DNA of 64,000 nucleotides from JANNNF01 sp963772935 (lineage in GTDB: Bacteria > Pseudomonadota > Alphaproteobacteria > Rhodobacterales > Rhodobacteraceae): contig CAVYZK010000009.1 of the NCBI GenBank assembly GCA_963772935.1, positions 1,364,001-1,428,000 of the forward strand. The letters are read 5' to 3'. Positions 58,701 through 64,000 of this stretch are shown one piece after another. Position 1 is the first letter of the stretch; each line of letters begins with the position of its first letter. The notes beneath the pieces were generated by a model, which was given only the letters and a program-made list of their open reading frames with translations, was not told the origin of the DNA and did no database searches. The position numbers were made by a program, and so were the translations under genes.

Positions 58701-59240
58701 AAGATCAATAGTCTCGCCCAGCACAAAGTTGCGGCCCATTTCCTTCATCGCGCGGGCGACGGCGGTGCGGATCACCGGTTCCCCCATCCGCTTGATCGCG
58801 TTGCGAAGGTGGCCTGCGATGCCGGGTTCGGCATCCTCCAGCACCTTCCCGGTCAGCATCAGCGCCCAGGTGGAGGCATTGACCAAGGATGAGGCCGACC
58901 GCCCCAGATGGCGGCCCCAGTCCGACGGCGCGATCTTGTCTTCAATCAGCGCGTCCATTGTGGTCGCATCGGGCACCCGCAGCAGCGCCTCGGCCAGACA
59001 CATCAGGGCGATGCCTTCCTCGGTCGAAAGGCCGTATTCGGCAAGGAAAACCTCCATCAGACCCGGCTTCACGCTTGCCCGGATACGGCGCACGAGGTCG
59101 GCCCCGGCCGCCGTGATCCGCAACCGGGCGGCGCGGTCGAGGCCCGCTTGCAGGGTCAGGGCCTGCACCAGCCCGGCCTCATCCGCCAAGGCTTGGGTGT
59201 CGATGATCGTCCAATTGGCGTCGGTGTTGTCGCGGGGCAT
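55797..59240 (-). CDS. putA: Bifunctional proline dehydrogenase / P5C dehydrogenase PutA
   Basis: Oxidises proline to glutamate in two steps on one polypeptide. About 1147 residues from MPRDNTDANWTIIDTQALAD. Order: helical N-terminal region, FAD-dependent PRODH barrel (FNIDAEEADRLALSLEVIE, RLVKGAYWDAEVKRAQVLG), then the aldehyde dehydrogenase domain with NAD-binding FTGSTATALKI, the catalytic Cys in SAFQSAGQRCSALRCLYV and the Glu in AETGGLNAML, and a conserved C-terminal domain. The N-terminal ribbon-helix-helix DNA-binding domain of enteric PutA is absent, which fits separate regulation by PutR, encoded divergently. Start chosen at 59240; the upstream 36 codons are not conserved-looking. Confidence 0.96.
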   Translation of the reverse strand: MPRDNTDANWTIIDTQALADEAGLVQALTLQAGLDRAARLRITAAGADLVRRIRASVKPGLMEVFLAEYGLSTEEGIALMCLAEALLRVPDATTMDALIEDKIAPSDWGRHLGRSASSLVNASTWALMLTGKVLEDAEPGIAGHLRNAIKRMGEPVIRTAVARAMKEMGRNFVLGETIDLAMKRARELEGQGYTYSYDMLGEAARTEHDARRYHLSYSAAITAIARAAKGDDIRANPGISVKLSALHPRYEVAKRARVMEELVPRVRALAGLAKAAGLGFNIDAEEADRLALSLEVIEAVLSDPALRGWDGFGVVVQAYGRRAGATIDWLHDLATRLDRKIMIRLVKGAYWDAEVKRAQVLGLASFPVFTRKQATDVSYIANARKLLGMTDRIYPQFATHNAHTVAAILDMATDKRAFEFQRLHGMGERLHDIVLTDHATRCRIYAPVGAHRDLLAYLVRRLLENGANSSFVNQIVNEEVPPETVAACPLTAMEKLTPIASPALPTGPQLFGTRRNSQGWDLTDAADLASVNAARAPFAETLFTAAPRLAGPASDGPTIPVHNPATGALIGHVQPATAADVATALGLATPWTAAAKDRAATLLRAADLFEENFGQIFALLAREAGKTLPDAVGELREAVDFLRYYAAGATSLRNPARGTFACISPWNFPLAIFAGQIAAALAAGNAVLAKPADQTPLIAALAVDLMLQAGVPASALQLLPGDGAIGAALTASPKIHGVAFTGSTATALKIRHSMASTGNPTAPLIAETGGLNAMLVDSTALPEQAVRDILASAFQSAGQRCSALRCLYVQEDIAETVQHMLFGAMDDLAMGDPWDLATDTGPVIDHTAHSAIAAYIAEAAKEGRVLKQLTAPTSGTFIPPTVIRVPGIAAMPKEIFGPVLHIATFKASEIDKVVDAVNATGYGLTFGLHTRIDDRVQHIVDRLHVGNTYVNRNQIGAVVGSQPFGGEGLSGTGPKAGGPEYLHRFTQKPAPAGQPSPAIPEAQVAEAQVSEALSRRQPTPSRSLNLPGPTGESNRLTLTPRAPLLCLGPDSPAQATAIRALGGQAIDAAGLPPAALTRLHGLSGALWWGDAATARSYAQALAQRTGPILPLIGDVPDLGHVMLERHVCIDTTASGGNAQLLAEVGNT

Positions 59241-59253
59241 GGGATGACTCCTG

Positions 59254-59291
59254 TTTTGCCCAAGGTACACGCATTTTGCCCGGCTGTTTTC
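59254..59291. promoter_or_regulatory. Candidate PutR operator in the putA-putR spacer
   Basis: TTTTGCCC occurs at 59254-59261 and again at 59274-59281, exactly 20 bases apart (two helical turns), followed by TTTTCCTG at 59287. Lrp-family proteins bind such phased direct repeats. It lies in the 102-base divergent spacer. Confidence 0.45.
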
Positions 59292-59342
59292 CTGATTGTG
59301 CCGTGTTAGGCAGGCGATAGGACGTAAATTCAGGGGATTGCC

Positions 59343-59801
59343 ATGCAAAAAGACCGCGCTGAGATTGACCGCTTTGATGAGGCGATCCTGCGGGTGCTGG
59401 CAACCGAGGGCCGGATCAGCGCGGTGGAACTGGCGCGGCGCATCGGGCTGTCAAAAAGCCCGACGCAGGCCCGGATGAAACGGCTGGAGGAGGCGGGCGT
59501 GATCACCGGCTACCGCGCCATTCTGGACCCGGTAAAGACGGGCCAATCGCATGTGGCCTTTGTCGAAGTGCGCCTGTCGGACACGCGCGAGGCTGCGTTG
59601 CAGGCGTTCAACAAGGCGGTGCTGGCGGTGCCCGAGGTCGAACAATGCCATATGATCGCGTCACGGTTCGACTATCTGCTGAAGGTGCGGACCGAGAGCA
59701 TCGTCGATTACCGCCGCGTGCTGGCCGAACACATCACCACCCTGCCCCATGTGGCGTCCACCAGCACCTATGTGGCGATGGAGGCGGTGAAGGAGGGGTG
59801 A
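59343..59801 (+). CDS. putR: Lrp/AsnC-family regulator PutR
   Basis: 152 residues. N-terminal winged HTH (FDEAILRVLATEGRISAVEL, ARRIGLSKSPTQARMKRLEE) and C-terminal RAM/AsnC effector domain (HVAFVEVRLSDTREAALQAF, VEQCHMIASRFDYLLKVRTE). Divergent from putA. In alphaproteobacteria this arrangement encodes PutR, which activates putA in response to proline. No other amino-acid gene nearby competes for this assignment. Confidence 0.92.
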   Translation: MQKDRAEIDRFDEAILRVLATEGRISAVELARRIGLSKSPTQARMKRLEEAGVITGYRAILDPVKTGQSHVAFVEVRLSDTREAALQAFNKAVLAVPEVEQCHMIASRFDYLLKVRTESIVDYRRVLAEHITTLPHVASTSTYVAMEAVKEG

Positions 59802-59849
59802 GGGAAACTTCGGCACGTAGTGTGCGTATCTTTGGCGAAGGAGCGGCGC

Positions 59850-60203
59850 ATGGCATGGGTTGATCTGATCGGGCGGCTGTTGCTGGCCGCGTTGTTTGTG
59901 GCGGGGGTGGCGCAGAAGGCCACGGACCCCACGGCGGTGCAGGGGTTACTGGCGGGGTTTGGGTGGCCGGAGTGGCTGGTCTGGCCTGCGTTGGCGTTCA
60001 ATGCGGCGATGGTGGTGGGGTTGCTGGTGCCGCGCACGGTGTTTGTGGCGGCCTTGGCGGGGGCGGCCTATTGCATGGTGACAAGCGCGTTTCACTTCAT
60101 CCCCGGCGATGGCTGGCAGATGTCGATCTTCGTCAAGAACTGGGCGATTGCGGGCGGGTTGCTGGTGCTGGCGGCATCGCGGGGGCGGTCCGTGGGGCAG
60201 TAA
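59850..60203 (+). CDS. DoxX-family membrane protein
   Basis: 117 residues from MAWVDLIGRLLLAALFVAGV, four membrane helices (LVWPALAFNAAMVVGLLV, VFVAALAGAAYCMVTSAFHF, NWAIAGGLLVLAASRG). The typical DoxX opening (IGRLLLAALFVAGVAQKATD) and the paired glycines in GFGWPEW are visible. DoxX proteins are small inner-membrane subunits of poorly known role, linked to thiosulfate-quinone reductase or redox stress. The ATG at 59850 follows GGAGCGG; ten upstream codons overlap noncoding sequence. No DoxD partner nearby. Confidence 0.85.
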   Translation: MAWVDLIGRLLLAALFVAGVAQKATDPTAVQGLLAGFGWPEWLVWPALAFNAAMVVGLLVPRTVFVAALAGAAYCMVTSAFHFIPGDGWQMSIFVKNWAIAGGLLVLAASRGRSVGQ

Positions 60204-60266
60204 ACGCTTGCCGGATACCGGCACCTGCCCTAGCGTCAGCCGTGTAAGGTGCAAAGGGGTGCGTGC

Positions 60267-61169
60267 ATGGCGCGTGGCGAGTTTTCGGGCGGTATTCAGC
60301 TCAGTCAGGTTCATTTCAATGATTTTTCCAGTGGTTCGCTGGGGCTACAGTTGGCGGACAATGTGAACATGGCGTTTCAGGGCACCACCTATGAGGATGC
60401 CCTGACCCTGTTTAGCGAGCAGGAGTCTGGATCCTCATCGCTCGAATGGTACGGACGCCGGATCATCACAGACGCGGACGGCGACGTGACGGGCGGCACG
60501 GTCAGCGCCTTCGCCACCTACTTTCGCCCCACAGGCGGGACGTGGATGGTGGAATCCTTTCTGGTGGGCTTCAATCTGCGCGCGACAGAGATGTTTGCCG
60601 CCTTCCAGACCACCTCGACCACCGATGATCTGGTCCTGATCCGCAAGATGCTGGTGGGCAATGACAGCATCAAACTCTCGGTCAATGACGATGAGTTTTA
60701 CGGCTGGACCGGCAATGACAGCCTGCGCGGCTTTGGCGGCGATGACACGCTGAAAGGCGATGCGGGCAATGACACCTTGATTGGCGATGCGGGCAACGAC
60801 CGGCTGTTGGGCGGGTCGGACGGCGATGTGCTGTCGGGTGGGGCGGGCAATGATGTGATGAACGGCGGTTACGGCGTGGACACGCTGACCGGCGGCGCGG
60901 GGAATGATACGCTGTCGGGCAATGACACCGGGGGTGGGGACGCCGGCGTTGATTTCTTTTTGTTCGCCGCAGGGGCCGGGCGGGACCGGATCATGGATTT
61001 CGACAATGGCGCGGACATCATCGAAATCTCCAGCGGGGCGGAAAGCTTTGCCGATCTGACCATCGTGCAGGTTGGCACTGCGGTGCGGATCAGCTTTGCC
61101 AATGTGCAGATACTGGTGCTGAACGAAACGGTGGATCATTTCAGCGCCAGCGATTTTCAGTTCACCTGA
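60267..61169 (+). CDS. RTX calcium-binding protein (small)
   Basis: 300 residues from MARGEFSGGIQLSQVHFNDF. The first 135 residues form a non-repetitive N-terminal domain with LVLIRKMLVGNDSIKLS; residues 140-240 are RTX nonapeptides (GGAGNDVMNGGYGVDTLTGG style). The end (SFANVQILVLNETVDHFSAS, DFQFT) is the secretion-signal region. It resembles Rhodobacterales exoproteins secreted by T1SS. No transport genes in the window. A tRNA-Leu lies 25 bases downstream on the opposite strand. Confidence 0.85.
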   Translation: MARGEFSGGIQLSQVHFNDFSSGSLGLQLADNVNMAFQGTTYEDALTLFSEQESGSSSLEWYGRRIITDADGDVTGGTVSAFATYFRPTGGTWMVESFLVGFNLRATEMFAAFQTTSTTDDLVLIRKMLVGNDSIKLSVNDDEFYGWTGNDSLRGFGGDDTLKGDAGNDTLIGDAGNDRLLGGSDGDVLSGGAGNDVMNGGYGVDTLTGGAGNDTLSGNDTGGGDAGVDFFLFAAGAGRDRIMDFDNGADIIEISSGAESFADLTIVQVGTAVRISFANVQILVLNETVDHFSASDFQFT

Positions 61170-61194
61170 GGCACCCCGGCATCCGCCGATCCGT

Positions 61195-61280
<86 letters not shown>

Positions 61281-61417
61281 CTGTTGCGGCGCGGGGTGGC
61301 GCAGCGCGGGCACCATAGCGGGATTATCGGCGGGGTAAAGCGGCTGCGGTGCGGGTTTGACCCACGCGGTGCGGCTGGGGTAGGCTGGGGCGTTCCTTGT
61401 GGAAAGGCCCGAGCCCC

Positions 61418-62074
61418 ATGTTTCGCCCCCTGTTCGCCCTGCTGATCCTGTCTGCGCCTGCCGTGGCGCAGACCTTACCCCTTACAGCGCGCGGAAACGA
61501 ACCGGGGTGGGTGCTGACCTTGGCCGATCAGGGGGCCACGCTGTCGCTGGAAGGCGGTGGGGTGCAGGACTGGCCGCTGCCAGCCGCGACCACCGATGGT
61601 GCAGAGGCGCTGTATACGCTGGCCCCGGAGGTAACGGTGCGCCTGTCACCCGGGCTGTGCCACGACAGCATGACGGGGATGCCCTATCCGCTGGCGGTAA
61701 CGGTGACGCAGGACAAAGGGGCCTTGGCAGGGTGTGGTGGCGATCCGGCGGCATTGCTGGCGGGCGAGTGGCGGCTGACGGCGCTGACGGGGCAGGATCT
61801 GCCCGCCGGTTTGCAGGCCACGCTGTTGGTGAAGGACGGTATGGCCAGCGGGCAATCAGGGTGCAACCGCTATACCGGGACCATGGCGCTGACCGGCGAA
61901 GGGCTGACCTTTGGCCCCTTGGCAGGCACGCGGATGATGTGCGCCGCCCCCGTGATGACGGTGGAGGCAGCGTATCTGGCCGCTTTGGCCCGCGTCACCC
62001 GGTTTGACATCACCGATGACGGCGGGTTGATCCTGCTCGCGGGCGAGGACGAGGTGGCGCGGCTGGCCCGCTGA
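61418..62074 (+). CDS. Secreted META-domain protein with COG3650-like N-terminus
   Basis: 218 residues. Signal peptide MFRPLFALLILSAPAVAQ. Residues 25-110 form the COG3650-type domain (ARGNEPGWVLTLADQGATLS, LCHDSMTGMPYPLAVTVTQD, with two cysteines). Residues 115-215 form a META/HslJ-like domain: LLAGEWRLTALTGQDLPAGL, SGQSGCNRYTGTMAL and GTRMMCAAPVMTVEAAYL. HslJ-like domains occur in periplasmic stress or lipoprotein-associated proteins. The seven extra codons upstream of 61418 are noncoding. Function unknown; no operon partner. Confidence 0.85.
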   Translation: MFRPLFALLILSAPAVAQTLPLTARGNEPGWVLTLADQGATLSLEGGGVQDWPLPAATTDGAEALYTLAPEVTVRLSPGLCHDSMTGMPYPLAVTVTQDKGALAGCGGDPAALLAGEWRLTALTGQDLPAGLQATLLVKDGMASGQSGCNRYTGTMALTGEGLTFGPLAGTRMMCAAPVMTVEAAYLAALARVTRFDITDDGGLILLAGEDEVARLAR

Positions 62075-62154
62075 TCCCGTTGCTGCGCTGCGGCAATTGA
62101 CTTCGTTCGGGTGGCGGTTTCATATAGCGCCAAACGAGGGGGACAGAGGCCAGC

Positions 62155-62856
62155 ATGACCAAAATTTATGCAAATGCCGGGGCGGCACTGGACGGGGTGT
62201 TGTTCGACGGCATGTTGATCGCGTCGGGTGGCTTTGGCCTGTGCGGCATCCCGGAACTGCTGATCGCGGCGATCCGCGATGCGGGCACCAAAAACCTGAC
62301 GGTGGCGTCGAACAATGCGGGCGTCGATGGCTTTGGTCTGGGGCAGTTGCTGGCGACGCGGCAGGTCAAGAAGATGATCAGCAGCTATGTTGGCGAAAAT
62401 GCCGAATTCATGCGCCAGTATCTGTCGGGCGAGCTGGAGCTGGAGTTCAACCCGCAAGGCACGCTGGCCGAACGGATGCGGGCGGGCGGTGCGGGCATCC
62501 CGGGGTTTTACACCAAAACCGGCGTGGGCACGGTGATTGCCGAGGGCAAGGACGTGAAGTCCTTCAACGGGCAGGATTATATTCTGGAAACCGGCATCGT
62601 GGCCGACCTTGCGATCGTGAAGGCGTGGAAGGCTGACCCCTCGGGCAACCTTGTGTTCCGCAAGACCGCCCGCAACTTCAACCCGCCTGCCGCCACCTGC
62701 GGCAAGATCTGCGTGGTCGAGGTCGAGGAGATCGTGCCGCTTGGTGCGCTGGACCCCGACACCATCCACCTGCCCGGGATTTACGTCCACCGGATCGTGC
62801 AGGGCACGCATGAGAAACGCATCGAACAGCGCACTGTTCGCAAGAAGGAGGCCTGA
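62155..62856 (+). CDS. scoA: 3-oxoacid CoA-transferase subunit A
   Basis: Alpha subunit of succinyl-CoA:3-ketoacid CoA transferase, which activates acetoacetate by exchanging CoA with succinyl-CoA. 233 residues from MTKIYANAGAALDGVLFDGM. Type I CoA-transferase features: GFGLCGIPELLIAAIRDAGT, SNNAGVDGFGLGQLLATRQV and KMISSYVGENAEFMRQYL. The gene pair scoA-scoB has a 3-base spacing, giving the usual alpha-beta order. Supports ketone-body or polyhydroxybutyrate turnover. Confidence 0.95.
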   Translation: MTKIYANAGAALDGVLFDGMLIASGGFGLCGIPELLIAAIRDAGTKNLTVASNNAGVDGFGLGQLLATRQVKKMISSYVGENAEFMRQYLSGELELEFNPQGTLAERMRAGGAGIPGFYTKTGVGTVIAEGKDVKSFNGQDYILETGIVADLAIVKAWKADPSGNLVFRKTARNFNPPAATCGKICVVEVEEIVPLGALDPDTIHLPGIYVHRIVQGTHEKRIEQRTVRKKEA

Positions 62857-62859
62857 GCG

Positions 62860-63483
62860 ATGTGGGACCGCAACCAGATGGCGGCACGGGCCGCGCAGGA
62901 ATTGCAGGACGGCTGGTATGTCAACCTTGGCATCGGGATTCCGACGCTGGTGTCGAATTACATTCCGGCAGGGGTGAATGTGACGCTGCAATCGGAAAAC
63001 GGCATGCTGGGCATGGGACCATTTCCGTTTGAAGGCGAGGAAGACGCCGACCTGATCAACGCAGGCAAGCAAACCATCACCGAACTGCCGCAGACCGCGT
63101 TTTTCGATCGCGCGCAGTCTTTCGCGATGATCCGGGGCGGCAAGATTGCCATGGCGATCCTTGGCGCGATGGAAGTGGCGGAAAACGGCGATCTGGCGAA
63201 CTGGATGATCCCGGGCAAGCTGGTCAAGGGCATGGGCGGGGCGATGGACCTTGTGGCCGGGGTGGGCCGCGTGGTGGTGGTGATGGATCACACCTCAAAA
63301 CACGGCGAGTCGAAGGTGCTGCGTGCCTGCACCCTGCCGCTGACCGGCAAGGGCGTGGTCAACCGCATCATCACCAATCTGGGCGTGCTGGATGTGGTGC
63401 CGGGCGGTTTGCGGATCGTCGAATGTGCGGAGGGCGTGACCGAGGCAGAACTGCGCGCGGCGACCGAGGCGACGCTGGTATGA
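62860..63483 (+). CDS. scoB: 3-oxoacid CoA-transferase subunit B
   Basis: Beta subunit with the catalytic glutamate in LQSENGMLGMGPFPFEGEED (SENGMLG is the signature). 207 residues from MWDRNQMAARAAQELQDGWY, NLGIGIPTLVSNYI (CoA-contacting GIGIPT), KGMGGAMDLVAGVGRVVVVM and VVPGGLRIVECAEG. Follows scoA by 3 bases and overlaps the ATG of the GNAT gene by four bases (ATGA). Confidence 0.95.
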   Translation: MWDRNQMAARAAQELQDGWYVNLGIGIPTLVSNYIPAGVNVTLQSENGMLGMGPFPFEGEEDADLINAGKQTITELPQTAFFDRAQSFAMIRGGKIAMAILGAMEVAENGDLANWMIPGKLVKGMGGAMDLVAGVGRVVVVMDHTSKHGESKVLRACTLPLTGKGVVNRIITNLGVLDVVPGGLRIVECAEGVTEAELRAATEATLV

Positions 63484-63777
63484 CAGAGCATCACATCGAC
63501 AGGCAGGTTCGGGCGGATGGCACCAAGGGCCGCTATGTCATTGCGCGCGGGCGCGGACGAGGCCGAACTGACTTATTCGGTCACTGCGCCGACGCTGGTG
63601 ATCGCGGACCACACCTTTGTACCGGATGCCTTTCGCGGCACCGGCGCGGGGTTGGCACTGGTGGAGCGGTTGGTGGCGGATGCGCGGGCGGAAGGTTTCA
63701 AGATCATGCCGCTGTGCCCGTTTGTGAATGCTACGCGCAAGAAACATCCCGAGTGGGCGGATGTGTTTGCGGTGTGA
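63480..63777 (+). CDS. GNAT N-acetyltransferase (YjdJ-like), broken by one extra base
   Basis: A small acetyltransferase (corrected length about 98 residues) of the YjdJ/GNAT type. It begins MTEHHIDRQVRADGTKGRYV; the second half, after the break, has the acetyl-CoA-binding segment FVPDAFRGTGAGLALVERLV (RGTGAG) and IMPLCPFVNATRKKHPEWAD, typical of this family. The frame is lost in the GGG at 63549-63551, expected ...VIARGADEAELTYSV. The ATG overlaps the scoB stop by four bases. Substrate unknown. Confidence 0.8.
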
Positions 63778-63785
63778 CGATCTTT

Positions 63786-63806
63786 GGATGGGCAAATTGC
63801 CCATCC
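63786..63806. repeat. Hairpin element at the 3' ends of the GNAT gene and the lytic transglycosylase gene
   Basis: GGATGGGCAA, one base, TTGCCCATCC; the TAG stop of the minus-strand transglycosylase (63806-63808) overlaps its edge. Same family as 40743-40766 and 46579-46594. Confidence 0.6.
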
Positions 63807-64000
63807 TACCCGTCGGCGGAGATCACCTTGAACACGCAGGGGTCGGTGACCAGCTCTGGCGGGCTGATGCACAGGCCTTGGGCCACCTGCCAGGCGGCCA
63901 GCACCTTGGGCACATAATCGCGGGTTTCGGCATAGGGCGGCACCCCGGTGTTCGCCTTCACCGCCCCCTCGCCCGCGTTATAGGCGGCCAGCACCATCAA
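63806..64000 (-). CDS. Lytic transglycosylase, C-terminal part (cut by window edge)
   Basis: The last 64 residues of a larger protein. The SLT-domain core MVLAAYNAGEGAVKANTG with the conserved (A)AYNAG(E/P)G motif, then PPYAETRDYVPKVLAAW (the ETRxYV segment). These are typical ends of MltC/Slt-type soluble transglycosylases that cleave peptidoglycan glycan strands. N-terminus and signal peptide lie outside the window. The stop TAG is in the hairpin element at 63786. Confidence 0.85.
   Translation of the reverse strand: MMVLAAYNAGEGAVKANTGVPPYAETRDYVPKVLAAWQVAQGLCISPPELVTDPCVFKVISADG

Overview
The window is a high-GC stretch of an alphaproteobacterial chromosome, most likely from the Rhodobacterales (Rhodobacter/Gemmobacter/Tabrizicola-like Paracoccaceae). 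The evidence is the gene content and order: purA with a DUF2842 gene, secG beside pyrG, rpiA-gor-hflK-hflC-DUF2065-degP, ftsY-EamA-yciB, a split mnmD, divergent putA/putR, a ferredoxin VI-type gene, and a SAM-II riboswitch in front of metZ. It is almost entirely core metabolism. I see no prophage, insertion sequence, CRISPR array or rRNA operon. There is one tRNA gene (Leu, anticodon UAA), and no gene-free stretch exceeds 300 bases.

Layout. 1-5.4 kb: folE2 (cut by the window edge), riboswitch-controlled metZ, an alpha/beta hydrolase, a Nu-class-like GST, a membrane protein and yciB. 5.4-13 kb: EamA exporter, ftsY, an AlkB-type alkane hydroxylase, a secreted orphan, xseA, a GRDP-like membrane protein and purD. 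13-19.5 kb: a membrane LytTR regulator, lysC, ptsP, a 2Fe-2S ferredoxin, a peptidoglycan-binding lipoprotein and an HD hydrolase. 19.5-26.3 kb: the minus-strand envelope-quality and redox block degP/DUF2065/hflC/hflK/gor/rpiA plus an EF-hand protein. 26.4-35.5 kb: GST, sdaA, a large RTX protein, EamA transporter, thiN and an 860-residue acidic protein of unknown function. 35.5-44.8 kb: DUF2842/purA, a small membrane protein, a VOC protein, secG, pyrG, an FAD oxidoreductase divergent from mnmD, two tandem EamA paralogues and an FMN reductase. 44.9-51.3 kb: an acetolactate-synthase-like TPP enzyme, the biotin ECF importer bioMNY, then a thiolase/AMP-ligase/aroQ set on the other strand. 51.4-64 kb: metF and metR sharing a MetR box, a GHGG/Cys orphan, suhB, rhomboid, putA/putR, DoxX, a second RTX protein, tRNA-Leu, a META-domain protein, the CoA-transferase pair scoAB, a GNAT protein and the C-terminus of a lytic transglycosylase.

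Methionine supply is the clearest shared theme: metZ under SAM-II control, metF and metR around one operator, and lysC at the head of the aspartate pathway. Other recurring themes are nucleotide synthesis (purD, purA, pyrG), cofactors (folE2, thiN, biotin uptake) and envelope quality control (degP, hflKC, rhomboid, secG, ftsY, yciB).

Three features stand out. First, nine genes carry ten single-base disruptions, all of them one extra base. Several of these genes are housekeeping genes (purA, rpiA, metF, metZ, degP). The usual explanation is residual insertion errors in the assembly. Second, two intergenic arrays are each built from five consecutive 11-bp units beginning GTA(A/G). Third, several families of hairpin elements sit directly at gene 3' ends, some of them supplying the stop codon.
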